A stretch of DNA of 64,000 nucleotides, from NCBI RefSeq assembly GCF_017308075.1, contig NZ_JAFKFX010000023.1, positions 372,001-436,000 on the forward strand. Direction: 5' to 3'. Origin of the DNA: Allobosea sp. (GTDB taxonomy: Bacteria; Pseudomonadota; Alphaproteobacteria; Rhizobiales; Beijerinckiaceae). Below the pieces are notes generated by a model. It did no database searches. It was given only the letters and a program-made list of their open reading frames with translations, and was not told the origin of the DNA. Shown here in pieces: positions 16,760-26,132 of the stretch; the stretch's first letter is position 1, and every line of letters starts with the position of its first letter. Position numbers and translations under genes: made by a program.

Positions 16760-17368
16760 TCAAATGAGCTGAATGAAGGCGGCGGCCATGGTTTCATGGC
16801 CGCCGTTTCTTATGGTTCGGCTGAAGCCGCAGGCGCTCCCCGGCCGCTGCGGATCCTCGACCAGGAAGCGGTCCTGATCTGCGAACCTCACCAGGAAACT
16901 CTCGGGGGGCCGCAGGAAGCCTGTGCCGAGGGCTTTCACATAGGCTTCCTTGGCGCTCCACAATCGCGCGAAGGCGAGCGGCCGGTCCGGTGGCGGCAGG
17001 GCCCGAAGCATGGCCTGCTCGCAGGGATGCAGCGCCGCGAAGGGTGGTTGCCGATCAGGCTCGACCTGCTCGACATCGACGCCGACCCGGGCGTGGGCGA
17101 GGGCCAGTGCCACCAGGCCGGCACGCGTCGCCAGCGAGATATGCAAGCCGTCGCCGTCGGGCGCCGCGATCAGCGGCCGTCCGCCGGGCTCGTGGTCGAT
17201 CCTGACGCTCTCGGGCTCCAGGCCGAGCTGCTTGGCGAGGATAGTGCGCGCTAGGCCGCGCCGCAGCGCCGAGCGTTCCGTCAGCGTAGCGGGGCGGTGA
17301 TCGGTCGCGACCAGCCAGACGGCCGGCAGGGCCGTGGCGCATTGGTCGGGGGAGGAGAGCCAGAACAT
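16760..17368 (-). CDS. 4'-phosphopantetheinyl transferase, Sfp type
   Basis: The 202-residue protein carries the two signature motifs of the family: GVDVE (residues 96-100) and WSAKEAYVK (residues 137-145). The acidic residues bind Mg2+ and the lysine-rich helix holds coenzyme A. It moves the phosphopantetheine arm to serine on carrier proteins of non-ribosomal peptide, polyketide or fatty-acid systems. No such megasynthase is nearby. The start at 17368 is preferred over in-frame ATGs further upstream because the conserved region begins soon after it. Confidence 0.88.
   Translation of the reverse strand: MFWLSSPDQCATALPAVWLVATDHRPATLTERSALRRGLARTILAKQLGLEPESVRIDHEPGGRPLIAAPDGDGLHISLATRAGLVALALAHARVGVDVEQVEPDRQPPFAALHPCEQAMLRALPPPDRPLAFARLWSAKEAYVKALGTGFLRPPESFLVRFADQDRFLVEDPQRPGSACGFSRTIRNGGHETMAAAFIQLI
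16781..16806 (+). terminator. terC terminator-like hairpin inside the converging gene
   Basis: GGCGGCCATG (16781-16790), loop GTTT, CATGGCCGCC (16795-16804) and then GTTTCT make a strong 10-bp hairpin 28 bases past the terC stop. The same bases encode residues near the C-terminus of the converging phosphopantetheinyl transferase. Confidence 0.65.
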
Positions 17369-17499
17369 GCGCCGTTCTAGACGCGATCCGCCGCGCTGTC
17401 GTGGCGGCGGCGCCGTTTGCGGCCCGCCTTGCGCTGCATTCATGCGCCGGCCGCGTCGCCACCATTGACGGCGGCCCGCCGACCCGCTTCGAAAAGCCC

Positions 17500-18231
17500 A
17501 TGTCCCATCCGGAAACCTCCTCCACTTCCGCCGGCCCGGCACAGCTGACGCTCGCCGGCCTGGCGCTCGGCCTGCGCCGGGTTTCCGTGCTGCTGCCCGG
17601 CATCGTCGTCTTCGCGGTGGCCTTCGGCGCAGCAGCCGCGGCCAAGGGGCTGAGCCTGTTCGAGGCGATCCTGATGAGCGCGCTGGTCTATGCCGGCGTC
17701 GCTCAGCTTGTGGCCATGGAGATCTGGCGCCCCGAATGGAGCTGGGGCGCGATCGCCGGACTCGCCTTCGTCACGGCGACGGTCAATGCCCGCTCGATCC
17801 TGCAGGGGGCGTCGCTGCAACCCTGGTTCGCCCGCTATCCGCGCCGGGTCAACGCCTTCCAGCTCTTCGTCTTCACCGATGCGAACTGGCTGATCGGCAC
17901 GCGCTACCGCGCCGAGGGTGGGACCGATCTTGGCGTGGTGCTTGGCGCCGGCCTCTGCCTGTGGACCGTCTGGGTTCTCGCCACCATTCCGGGCTATCTG
18001 CTCGGCTCGCTCGTCGCCGATCCCCGCCAATACGGCATCGACCTCGTCATGCCGATCTTCTTCGCGGCGATGATCGTGCCGCTCTGGCGTGGCCGCCGGG
18101 CGGCCTTGCCCTGGGTGATCGCCGGCGTGGTTGCGCTCGTCGCTTCCAAGCTGATCGACGGCTACGCCTTCATCATCATCGGTGCGCTTTCGGGCGCCCT
18201 TGCCGGGGCCTTCCTCGATGACGCTGCCTGA
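17500..18231 (+). CDS. azlC: AzlC-family branched-chain amino-acid exporter, large subunit
   Basis: The 243-residue protein is hydrophobic with about six to eight spans and shows AzlC features: ALVYAGVAQLVAMEIW near residue 65 and VTATVNARSILQGASL after it, then FTDANWLIG. AzlC works with the small AzlD protein to export branched-chain amino acids and analogues. The start MSHPETSS is chosen because the upstream frame lacks hydrophobic character. Its end overlaps azlD by 14 bp. Confidence 0.9.
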   Translation: MSHPETSSTSAGPAQLTLAGLALGLRRVSVLLPGIVVFAVAFGAAAAAKGLSLFEAILMSALVYAGVAQLVAMEIWRPEWSWGAIAGLAFVTATVNARSILQGASLQPWFARYPRRVNAFQLFVFTDANWLIGTRYRAEGGTDLGVVLGAGLCLWTVWVLATIPGYLLGSLVADPRQYGIDLVMPIFFAAMIVPLWRGRRAALPWVIAGVVALVASKLIDGYAFIIIGALSGALAGAFLDDAA

Positions 18232-18535
18232 TCCCGGCGCCTGGGGGCCCTATCTCGCCATCCTGGCGATGGCACTGGCGACCTATCTTTGCCGCATCTC
18301 CGGCGTGGTGCTGATGGGCTTCGTGCCGCTGACGCCGCGCGTCCGGCGCGGGCTCGCGGCACTTCCAGGATCGATCGTCTTCGCCACCGTGCTGCCGCTG
18401 GTCGAGCGCCTTGGCCTGGCCGCGGGGCTCGCCCTGGTCGCCGCGATCCTCAGCATGGTGCTGCGGCGTAGCGAGCTGCTGGCGCTCCTCGTCGGCATGG
18501 CCACGGTCTCGCTGGCGCGCGCTTTCGGGCTCTGA
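18218..18535 (+). CDS. azlD: AzlD-family branched-chain amino-acid exporter, small subunit
   Basis: The 105-residue protein has four short hydrophobic segments and the AzlD pattern ATYLCRISGVVLMG followed by ALPGSIVFATVLPLV. It overlaps azlC by 14 bp, so the two are co-translated. A branched-chain aminotransferase begins 185 bases later, which supports a role with valine, leucine and isoleucine. Confidence 0.9.
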   Translation: MTLPDPGAWGPYLAILAMALATYLCRISGVVLMGFVPLTPRVRRGLAALPGSIVFATVLPLVERLGLAAGLALVAAILSMVLRRSELLALLVGMATVSLARAFGL

Positions 18536-18719
18536 ATGGCGGCCCGTCGGAGATCGTGCCGAGCGGGCTGCGCGGATTTTCACCTCACATCGCGACCCAT
18601 CACCGGTTACGATCGGAGCCATCACATCATTCGTTTGCCGCTCCCCGGGCCGCGTGTTGACGGGGCGGGGGCAGGGGCAGACGGTGCGGGTCGACAAGAC
18701 TGACAGATCGGAGCGCCTT

Positions 18720-19580
18720 ATGGCCTGGTATTCGCAAACCTGGAGCTGGTTCGAAGGAGAGTGGCACGAAGGCAACCCCGGCATCATGGGGCCGCGCTCC
18801 CATGCGAGCTGGCTGTCTTCGACCGTCTTCGACGGCGCCCGCCATTTCGACGGCGTCACCCCCGACATGGACAAGCATGCCGCGCGCGTGAACCGCTCCG
18901 CCGAGACGCTCGGCCTGAAGGCGACGGTCTCGCCCGAGGAGATCATCGCGCGCACCGCCGAGGGCGTGAAGAGGTTCGCCCCGGGCACCGCGATCTACGT
19001 CAAGCCGATGTACTGGGCCGAGGCCGACGGCCTCTCGACCATCATGGGCGACCCGGATTCGACCAGGTTCTGCCTCTGCCTGTTCGAGGCGGCGATGGGC
19101 GATCCGGGCAAGGGCTTCTCGGTGACCAAGGGCGCCTATCGCCGCCCGACCATGGAAACCATGCCGACCGATTCCAAGGCCGGCTGCCTCTATCCCAACA
19201 ATGCCCGCATCCTGCGCGAGGCCAAGGGCCGCGGCTTCGACAATGCGCTGGTGCTCGACATGCTCGGCAATGTCGCCGAGACCGGCACCTCCAACATCTT
19301 CCTCGCCAAGGACGGCGTGGTGAAGACGCCGGCCCCGAACGGTACCTTCCTCAACGGCATTACCCGCCAGCGCGTGATCTCGCTGCTGCGCGGCGCCGGC
19401 GTGCCGGTCGAGGAGACCAGCTTGAGCTATGCCGATTTCGAGCAGGCCGACGAGATCTTCTCCTCCGGCAACTACTCCAAGGTGATGCCGATCTACCGGA
19501 TCGACGACCGGCAGGTTCAGCCCGGCCCGATGTTCCGCAAGGCGCGCGAGCTCTACATGGACTTCGCCCACTCGAAGTAA
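18720..19580 (+). CDS. ilvE: Branched-chain amino-acid aminotransferase (class IV)
   Basis: The 286-residue protein is a fold-type IV PLP enzyme. Likely cofactor residues are Lys153 in TDSKAGCLY (Schiff base), Glu187 in NVAETGTSNIF, and the phosphate-contacting GITRQR loop. Substrate-side sequence (YVKPMYW) fits branched-chain transaminases more than D-amino-acid or aminodeoxychorismate enzymes. It converts Val, Leu or Ile to the 2-oxo acids with glutamate as partner. Start at 18720 gives normal family length; a longer frame upstream overlaps azlD and is rejected. Confidence 0.85.
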   Translation: MAWYSQTWSWFEGEWHEGNPGIMGPRSHASWLSSTVFDGARHFDGVTPDMDKHAARVNRSAETLGLKATVSPEEIIARTAEGVKRFAPGTAIYVKPMYWAEADGLSTIMGDPDSTRFCLCLFEAAMGDPGKGFSVTKGAYRRPTMETMPTDSKAGCLYPNNARILREAKGRGFDNALVLDMLGNVAETGTSNIFLAKDGVVKTPAPNGTFLNGITRQRVISLLRGAGVPVEETSLSYADFEQADEIFSSGNYSKVMPIYRIDDRQVQPGPMFRKARELYMDFAHSK

Positions 19581-19594
19581 CCGGAGTTCCTCGC

Positions 19595-20578
19595 ATGGCC
19601 CGTCTCGCCACCCGCCTGACCGAGCGCTTCGGTATCGAGCACCCGATCCTCTCCGCACCGATGGCACTCGCCGCCGGCGGGGCACTGGCGGCGGCGGTGA
19701 CGCGGGCCGGCGGGCTCGGCCTGATCGGCGGCGGCTATGGCGATGGCGACTGGCTGAGGACGCAATACGCCGCGGCCGGCAATATCCGCACCGGCTGCGG
19801 CTTCATCACCTGGTCTCTGGCAAAGCAGCCGGATCTGCTCGGCGAGGTGCTGGCCCATCGCCCGGCAGCGCTGATGCTCTCCTTCGGCGACCCCGCGCCC
19901 TTCGCCGCCGAGATCGCGTCAGCAGGCGTGCCGCTGATCTGCCAGTGCCAGAGTATCGCCCATGTCAGGGCGGCGCTGGCCGCCGGTGCCTCCGTCATCG
20001 TCGCGCAAGGCACCGAGGCCGGCGGCCATGGTCATGCCCGCGCGACACTGCCCTTCGTTCCCGAGGTCGCCGACCTCCTCGCCCGCGAGAGCCCGGACAC
20101 TTTGCTGCTGGCGGCCGGCGGCATCGCCGATGGCCGTGGGCTTGCCGCGGCGCTGATGCTCGGCGCCGATGGCGTGCTCGTCGGCACCCGCTTCTGGGCG
20201 AGCCGCGAGGCGCTGGTCCACCAGAACCACCAGGCCGCCGCCATCGCCGCGACCGGCGATCAGACCGTGCGCTCTTCGCTCCCAGACATCGCGCGCCGGC
20301 TCGACTGGCCAAAACCCTTTGACATCCGCGTCGGCGACAATGCGTTCATGACCAAATGGCGTGGCCGCGATGCCGAATTGCTGGCGGCCGCCGAGAGCGA
20401 GGGGCCGGCCTATCGCGAGGCCTTCATGGCCGGCGATCCCGACAAGGCGGCCGCGATCTATGGCGAGGCGGCCGGGCTGATTGCGGATGTGCCGCCGGCC
20501 GGCGAGATCGTCGTGCGCATGGTGGCCGAAGCGGCCGAGCAGTTGCGCCGCGGCGCCGGCATCGCCGTCCACGGCTGA
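19595..20578 (+). CDS. Nitronate monooxygenase-like flavoprotein
   Basis: The 327-residue protein is an FMN-binding TIM barrel of the nitronate monooxygenase/2-nitropropane dioxygenase family. It shows the N-terminal FGIEHPILSAPMALAAGG strand, the cluster VIVAQGTEAGGHGHAR around residues 133-148 where the active-site histidine sits, and the phosphate loop ADGVLVGTRFWAS. The family oxidises toxic alkyl nitronates to carbonyl compounds. It follows the aminotransferase by 14 bases and its stop lies only 6 bases from the stop of murJ. Confidence 0.88.
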   Translation: MARLATRLTERFGIEHPILSAPMALAAGGALAAAVTRAGGLGLIGGGYGDGDWLRTQYAAAGNIRTGCGFITWSLAKQPDLLGEVLAHRPAALMLSFGDPAPFAAEIASAGVPLICQCQSIAHVRAALAAGASVIVAQGTEAGGHGHARATLPFVPEVADLLARESPDTLLLAAGGIADGRGLAAALMLGADGVLVGTRFWASREALVHQNHQAAAIAATGDQTVRSSLPDIARRLDWPKPFDIRVGDNAFMTKWRGRDAELLAAAESEGPAYREAFMAGDPDKAAAIYGEAAGLIADVPPAGEIVVRMVAEAAEQLRRGAGIAVHG

Positions 20579-20584
20579 GCAGCA

Positions 20585-22111
20585 TCAGCGCAGCAGCCGC
20601 AGCAAACCCGCCAGTTTCAGCCCGCCGAGGGCGAGCACGGCATAGAGTGCCGCCGCGAGCAGGCTGAGGGCGCCGAGCGCCAGCAGCTTCGGCTCGAAGG
20701 CGAAACCGGCGAGCGCCGTCTGAAGGGGCAGCGCCAGCAGGCGCGCGGCGATGCCGGCGCAGGCGGCGGCGGCCGCGACGATCAGGATCAGGCCCGGCAG
20801 CTTGCGCTCCGGCCGGGTCCAGCCGCGGCGCAGGGCTAGCACGAACAGCGCCCCGACATTGATCCAGGCGCCGGCCGCGGTCGCGAGTGCGAGGCCGGGT
20901 GCACCGAGATCGCGCCAGAGCAAGAGTTTCAGCCCGACATTGGCGACGATGGCGGAAAGCGAGACGATCATCGGCGTCGTCGTGTCGCCACGCGCCTGGA
21001 AGCTCGAGACCTGCGAGCGGATCAGCACGATCGCCGGCAGGCCGACCGCATAGGCGAAGAGCACGGCGCCTGCCGCCTGGCTCGCGGCGGCGTCGAAGCG
21101 GCCGCGCTCGAACAGGGCTGCGACGATCAACTCGGGGACGGCGATGAAGGCGGCGGCGAAAGGGGCGGCGGCGAAGATCGTCAGCGCCACCGCCCGGTTC
21201 TGGGCCTTGTCGGCCCGGGCCTCGTCGCCGGCGGCAATGGCACGACTCATCGTCGGCAGCAGCACCGTGCCGACGCCGATGGCGATCACGCCGATCGGCA
21301 GCTGGTAGAGCCGTTCGGCATAGTAGAGCGCCGCATAGGCGCCGGCGGGCAGCAGCGAGGCGATGATCGTGTCGGCGAAGATCGCGATCTGCACGCCGGC
21401 CGAGCCGATCACCGCCGGTCCGAGTGCCTTGAGGAAGCGCTTGACCTCGGCGTCGAGCCGCGGCCGCGTCAGCGCAGCCGAAACGCCTTCCCGTCGGGCG
21501 GCGACCCAGAGCAGCAGCCATTCCAGCACGCCGGCGGCGGCGACGCCCCAGGCGGCGGCATGAGCCGCGCTCGGGAACAGGAAGGCGACGGCGAGCGCGC
21601 CGATCAGGCTGATATTGAGCAGGATCGGCGCAGCGGCGGCCGCGGCGAAACGGTCGACCGCGTTGAGGTTGGCCGAGAGCAGCGTCACCAGGGTGATGAA
21701 GAGGAGATAGGGGAAGGTGATCCGGGTCAGCGCCACCGCGAGGTCGAAGCGCTGGGGATCGCCGACGAAACCGGGGGCGAGCAGGCGCACCAGCTCCGGC
21801 ATGAACGGCAAGGCGAGCGCGAGGATCACCAGCTGGACGACGAGGTTCAGCGTGAACACCCTGTCCGAGAATTGCTGGGACGCCGCTGCGCCCGATTTCT
21901 CCCGGATGCGGGCGAAGGCCGGGATATAGGCCTGGTTGAAGGCGCCTTCGCCGAAGATGGCGCGGAAATGGTTGGGCAGGCGCAGCGCCACCGAGAACGC
22001 ATCCATCAGCGGCCCGGCACCGAGCACGGCGGCGAGAACGATGTCGCGGGCGAAGCCGCTGACACGCGAGAGCAGCGTGAAGCCGCTGACGGACAGGATT
22101 TTTCTCAGCAT
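20585..22111 (-). CDS. murJ: Lipid II flippase MurJ (MviN)
   Basis: The 508-residue protein starts MLRKILSVSGFTLLSRVSGF and has about 14 membrane spans, the layout of MurJ in the MOP exporter superfamily. Conserved stretches include GAGPLMDAFSVALRLPN and the FGEGAFNQAYIPAF segment near residue 57. It moves lipid-linked peptidoglycan precursor across the inner membrane. Length is normal. The neighbouring glycosyltransferase on the same strand suggests an envelope cluster, though 111 bases separate them. Confidence 0.95.
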   Translation of the reverse strand: MLRKILSVSGFTLLSRVSGFARDIVLAAVLGAGPLMDAFSVALRLPNHFRAIFGEGAFNQAYIPAFARIREKSGAAASQQFSDRVFTLNLVVQLVILALALPFMPELVRLLAPGFVGDPQRFDLAVALTRITFPYLLFITLVTLLSANLNAVDRFAAAAAAPILLNISLIGALAVAFLFPSAAHAAAWGVAAAGVLEWLLLWVAARREGVSAALTRPRLDAEVKRFLKALGPAVIGSAGVQIAIFADTIIASLLPAGAYAALYYAERLYQLPIGVIAIGVGTVLLPTMSRAIAAGDEARADKAQNRAVALTIFAAAPFAAAFIAVPELIVAALFERGRFDAAASQAAGAVLFAYAVGLPAIVLIRSQVSSFQARGDTTTPMIVSLSAIVANVGLKLLLWRDLGAPGLALATAAGAWINVGALFVLALRRGWTRPERKLPGLILIVAAAAACAGIAARLLALPLQTALAGFAFEPKLLALGALSLLAAALYAVLALGGLKLAGLLRLLR

Positions 22112-22222
22112 CGAATGGCGGCTCGTCTCTCCCGCCTCGTCACCCCGGCGCGCCCGCTGAAATGACGTCGACGATCATGCGGCAAGCGATGCCGTCGCCG
22201 GCGGCGATTGTCCAGTCCGGGA

Positions 22223-23257
22223 CTAGCGGATCAGCGGTGGCAGGGCGTCGCCGCGCGGGTGGACGCTATCGAGCTTCTCGAAGCCGATGCGCTCGCCGAC
22301 GAGGTAGAGCGGCCGGCGCTTCACCTCGGCGAAGATGCGCCCGACATATTCGCCGATCAGGCCGAGCGAAATCAGCTGGATGCCCGAGAAGAACATGATC
22401 GAGACGATCAGCGAGGGGAAGCCGGGCAGGTCGGTGCCGAAGAGCAGGGTGCGCACCGCGAAGAACAATGCTGACCCGGCGGCGATAATGGCGATGAGGA
22501 CGCCGAGCCAGGTCGCGATCTTGAGCGGCACGGTCGAGAACGAGGACAGCCCGTCGAAGGCGAAGCTGAACAGCTTGCGGAAGCGGAACTTGGTCTGGCC
22601 ATGGGCGCGCTCGGCGACTTCGAAGGGCACGCCGGTGGCGGGGAAACCGACCCAGGCATAGAGCCCCTTGGAGAAGCGGGCCCGCTCGGGCAGGGCCCGC
22701 AGCGCCTCGACCACCCTGCGGTCGAGCAGGCGGAAATCACCGGCGCCCTCGGGCAGCTCGGTCTCGCCGAAGCTGGCGAAGAGCTTGTAGAAGGCCTTGG
22801 CGAAGCCGCGCTTCAGTCGGCCTTCGCCCTCGCGGTCGGTGCGCTGGCCATAGACATTGAGGAAGCCCTCGCGCCATTTCGCCAGGAAGACGGGAATGGT
22901 CTCCGGCGGATGCTGCAGATCGGCGTCCATGATCACCACGGCATCGCCGCTGGCATGGTCGAGCCCGGCGGCGATTGCGATCTCCTTGCCGAAATTCCGG
23001 CTGAAGGAGATGGCATTGATGCGCGGGTCGGCTTCGTGCAGCAGGCGCAGCACCGAAAGCGTGCCATCCCGGCTGCCATCGTCGACGCAGACGATCTCCC
23101 AGGAGGCGACGCAGCCATCGAGCACGCCCTTCAGCCGCTCGACCAGGAGCGGCAGGTTGTCGGCCTCGTCATGGACGGGAACGACGACGGAAAGCTCGGG
23201 CCGCCTTGGCTGGGCGGCGGGGTTGGCCGGGGCGGCGAGGGGCGGCGTGGCAGACAA
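22223..23257 (-). CDS. GT2 glycosyltransferase, polyprenyl-phosphate type (GtrB/ArnC-like)
   Basis: The 344-residue protein has a GT-A domain with ELSVVVPVHDEADNLP at its start, VCVDDGSRDGTLSVL and the metal-binding VIMDADLQHPPE, the standard polyprenyl-phosphate sugar transferase pattern. Two C-terminal membrane spans follow (IATWLGVLIAIIAAGSALF and SLIVSIMFFSGIQLISLGL). Such enzymes load a sugar on undecaprenyl phosphate for later transfer outside the membrane. It is divergent from a ChbG/HpnK-type deacetylase, a combination seen in lipid glycan pathways. Confidence 0.88.
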   Translation of the reverse strand: MSATPPLAAPANPAAQPRRPELSVVVPVHDEADNLPLLVERLKGVLDGCVASWEIVCVDDGSRDGTLSVLRLLHEADPRINAISFSRNFGKEIAIAAGLDHASGDAVVIMDADLQHPPETIPVFLAKWREGFLNVYGQRTDREGEGRLKRGFAKAFYKLFASFGETELPEGAGDFRLLDRRVVEALRALPERARFSKGLYAWVGFPATGVPFEVAERAHGQTKFRFRKLFSFAFDGLSSFSTVPLKIATWLGVLIAIIAAGSALFFAVRTLLFGTDLPGFPSLIVSIMFFSGIQLISLGLIGEYVGRIFAEVKRRPLYLVGERIGFEKLDSVHPRGDALPPLIR

Positions 23258-23355
23258 GGCTTTGACGACCTCAGCGCGTGGGATAGGGGTGGATTCGTGA
23301 TGGCGCGGGCCGGGACGCGCACCGGCTTCGCCGGCGGCTACTTACAGCACGCTCG

Positions 23356-24210
23356 ATGAACGAGGGACAACAGACCGTAATGACCCGCGGTTTCGTGCTC
23401 TGCGCCGATGATTTCGCCATGACCCGGGGCGTCAGCCGTTCGATTCTCGAACTGCTCGCGCATGGCAAGCTCTCCGCCACCGGCGCGATGACGAACCGGC
23501 CGCATTGGCGCGGATTGGCCGGCGAGCTCGCCGCCTTCTCCGGCAAGGCCGATCTCGGCCTGCATTTCAATCTGACCAGCGGCGCGCCGCTCGCGACGAT
23601 GCCGAGCCTCGCTCCTGGCGGGCGCCTGCCGAAACTGGGTGGTCTTTCACGGCTGGCGCTGGGGTCGGCCGCGGCGCGTCGCGAGATCGCCGCCGAGCTC
23701 GACCGGCAGCTCGATGCCTTCGAGGAGGCGCTCGGGCGCGCGCCCGATTTCGTCGACGGCCATCAGCATGTCCATGTCCTTCCAGGCGTCCGTCGCGCGG
23801 TTCTCGACGCGGTGGCGCGGCGCTATCCGCTGGGCTCGGTCTATCTGCGCGACCCAGCCGATTCTGTGTCCGCGATCCGGGCGCGTGGCGTGGCAGTCGG
23901 CAAGGCGCTGGTCATTGCCGGTCTCGCCGCGGGCCTGCGCCCGGCCGCGGCACGGCGCGGCATCCCGCTCAATCACGGCTTCTCCGGCGTGTCGCCCTTC
24001 GATCCGACACGGGACTTCGCCGCCGATCTGCCGCGCTTCCTGAAACGGCCGGGGCGGGCTCATCTGGTGATGTGCCATCCCGGCTTCATCGACGACGAAT
24101 TGCGCGCGCTCGACCCGGTCATCGGATCTCGGCCGGTCGAGCATGCCGCGCTCCTGGCCTTCGTGCCGCCGCCTGGTCTGCGCCTCGCCCGGTTTTGCGA
24201 GCTCGGTTGA
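23356..24210 (+). CDS. ChbG/HpnK-family carbohydrate deacetylase (YdjC-like)
   Basis: The 284-residue protein belongs to the YdjC/ChbG fold. The metal site begins with CADDFAMTRGVSRSI (paired aspartates) and continues with FVDGHQHVHVLPGV, whose histidines are the other ligands. The tail CHPGFIDDELRALDP is also typical. Members remove acetyl groups from N-acetylated sugars; HpnK is the version associated with hopanoid glycolipids. A second ATG at 23380 with a GAGGGA ahead of it is an alternative start. It is divergent from a lipid-sugar transferase, 98 bases away. Confidence 0.85.
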   Translation: MNEGQQTVMTRGFVLCADDFAMTRGVSRSILELLAHGKLSATGAMTNRPHWRGLAGELAAFSGKADLGLHFNLTSGAPLATMPSLAPGGRLPKLGGLSRLALGSAAARREIAAELDRQLDAFEEALGRAPDFVDGHQHVHVLPGVRRAVLDAVARRYPLGSVYLRDPADSVSAIRARGVAVGKALVIAGLAAGLRPAAARRGIPLNHGFSGVSPFDPTRDFAADLPRFLKRPGRAHLVMCHPGFIDDELRALDPVIGSRPVEHAALLAFVPPPGLRLARFCELG

Positions 24211-24356
24211 GGCACGGGCTCCTGCACGCGTTGAGTGCATAGCCCCGCGCAAACGTCGCAAGCGAAAATTTACCCTGCCCCGTCATGCTGGCCGCGGGTG
24301 TTGCAGGCATCCTCAGGCCGGTCGCGCCATCCATGCCTTTGAAGGATTTTTGCGCG

Positions 24357-26069
24357 ATGACCCGGTTCCAGATTCGGGCAAAGAAATCCCCGGATGCACC
24401 TTCCGGAAAGGCACAACTCACGGCAGGCCAGCCCGAGGAGCGCGCGGGCTCGCTCAGCACCCAGATCGCCGGTGCTGCTGTCGCTATCGTCGCGCTCGCC
24501 ATTGTTTTCGTCGTCCTTGCGGTCGCCCGCTACAATGATGGCAAGACGCGTGCCGATCTCGACCAGAAGATGAACTCGCTGACGACGATGGTGGTCAACG
24601 CCGCGCCGGCGCTGATCCTGTCGCGTGACACGACGACGTTGAGCTACATTCTGGAATCGTTGAAGCGGGATCCCGATTTTTCCGCCGGTATCGTCGCCGA
24701 CGAGGTTGTCGCCCTCGCCACCGCCGGGCGCGACGAGGAGGCGCGTCTACTGCTGACGCCGAACAACCTCGCCTTGGCGCTCGGGCGCGAGCCCTGGGAT
24801 GCGCTCGCCAGCGAAAGCCCGCTCCAGCTCGAGGACGGTGCCTACATCACCAAGCTCTTGGTGGTGCGCGTCGGCGGCCACCAGAAGCAGATCGGCTATG
24901 TCGCGCTGCGTTTCGACAAGCGGCGCCTCGTCGCCCGGGCGGCGCGCGAACATTTCGTGACCATCGCGCTGGGCTTCGGCTTGCTGCTCGTGCTCGGGCC
25001 ATTGCTCTGGATTTCGCTGTCGCGGACGATGAAGCCGCTGAAGGGCATGACCCAGGCGATCGTCAGCATCTCCGACGGCAAGCTCGACACCCCGATCGAC
25101 GCGACCGAACGCCGCGACGAGATCGGCGCCATCGCTCGCGCCCTCGGCGTCCTCAAGCTGCGTCTCGGCGAGCGTGCGAGCTTGCAGGAGCAGCAATTCG
25201 CGAGCGAGACGGAGCGTCGCGACCGCCAGCAGCGCATCGACGAGGCGATCGCCATGTTCCGCGGCGAGGTCGGCGTCGCGCTCGAAGCCTTCAAGAGCAA
25301 TGCCGATCGGATGGGCGATGCTTCGAGCGGCCTTGCCCAGGTCGCCGCCGAGTCCTCCGAGCGTGCCGCGCGCGCCGCCCATAATTCCCATGGCGCCTCC
25401 GCCAATGTCGAGAGCGCTGCCCAGGCCGCCGAGGAAATGGGCGCGGCGATCCGTGAGGTCGAGTTCCAGGTGCGGCGCGTCCGCACCGAGATCGTCGAGG
25501 CCGCGTCCGCCTCGCGCGACACGGCCGAATCCGTCGACGCCCTCGACGCGACGGCCCGCGCCATCGGCGAGGTGGTCAATCTCATTCGCGACATCGCTGC
25601 TCAGACCAATCTGCTCGCCCTCAATGCCACGATCGAGGCGGCGCGTGCAGGGGAGGCGGGCCGCGGCTTCGCCGTCGTCGCGGCGGAGGTCAAGAATCTC
25701 GCTTCGCAGACGGCCGATGCGACCGACCGTATCGTGGCGCAGGTCAATGCCATTCAGGGCGCGACCGGTGAAGTCGTCGGCGCCATCCAGAACATCGCCA
25801 ATCGCATGGGTGCGATCGAGAATTTCGCAAACTCGGTCGCCGTCTCGATCGAGCAGCAGGCGATCGCCACCGGCGAGATCGCCAGCGGCGTCGCGATGGC
25901 GAGCTCGTCGGCGCTCTCGGTGTCGAGCGATCTGAGCGTGCTCGCCGACAGCGTCGAGGAGACGGGGCGTTCGGCCGAGCAGGTGCGCCAGGCGGCAGGA
26001 GAGGTCTCGACCCAGGCGCTGCGTCTCGATTCGACCGTCGACCAGTTTCTCAAGCGCGTCGCCGTCTGA
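24357..26069 (+). CDS. Methyl-accepting chemotaxis protein
   Basis: The 570-residue receptor has a first membrane span at about residues 37-58, a short periplasmic sensor of about 150 residues, a second span near residues 200-222, a HAMP domain ([20 protein letters not shown]) and a long signalling domain. The kinase-contacting hairpin tip is clear ([19 protein letters not shown] and the following [16 protein letters not shown]). It sits in the inner membrane and signals to CheA. No chemotaxis genes lie next to it. The start is chosen for an AAGGA ribosome-binding site about 10 bases upstream. Confidence 0.93.
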   Translation: MTRFQIRAKKSPDAPSGKAQLTAGQPEERAGSLSTQIAGAAVAIVALAIVFVVLAVARYNDGKTRADLDQKMNSLTTMVVNAAPALILSRDTTTLSYILESLKRDPDFSAGIVADEVVALATAGRDEEARLLLTPNNLALALGREPWDALASESPLQLEDGAYITKLLVVRVGGHQKQIGYVALRFDKRRLVARAAREHFVTIALGFGLLLVLGPLLWISLSRTMKPLKGMTQAIVSISDGKLDTPIDATERRDEIGAIARALGVLKLRLGERASLQEQQFASETERRDRQQRIDEAIAMFRGEVGVALEAFKSNADRMGDASSGLAQVAAESSERAARAAHNSHGASANVESAAQAAEEMGAAIREVEFQVRRVRTEIVEAASASRDTAESVDALDATARAIGEVVNLIRDIAAQTNLLALNATIEAARAGEAGRGFAVVAAEVKNLASQTADATDRIVAQVNAIQGATGEVVGAIQNIANRMGAIENFANSVAVSIEQQAIATGEIASGVAMASSSALSVSSDLSVLADSVEETGRSAEQVRQAAGEVSTQALRLDSTVDQFLKRVAV

Positions 26070-26080
26070 GCGCGGGCACG

Positions 26081-26109
26081 AAAAAAAACGGGGCCGCATG
26101 GGCCCCGTT
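26081..26109 (-). terminator. Intrinsic terminator of the superoxide dismutase gene
   Basis: AACGGGGCC (26087-26095) and GGCCCCGTT (26101-26109) form a perfect 9-bp stem with a 5-base loop. On the minus strand it ends in a run of eight T, 24 bases past the sodB stop. It may also end the chemoreceptor transcript. Confidence 0.9.
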
Positions 26110-26132
26110 CCTGTCAGTCCGTGCCGGCCGGC

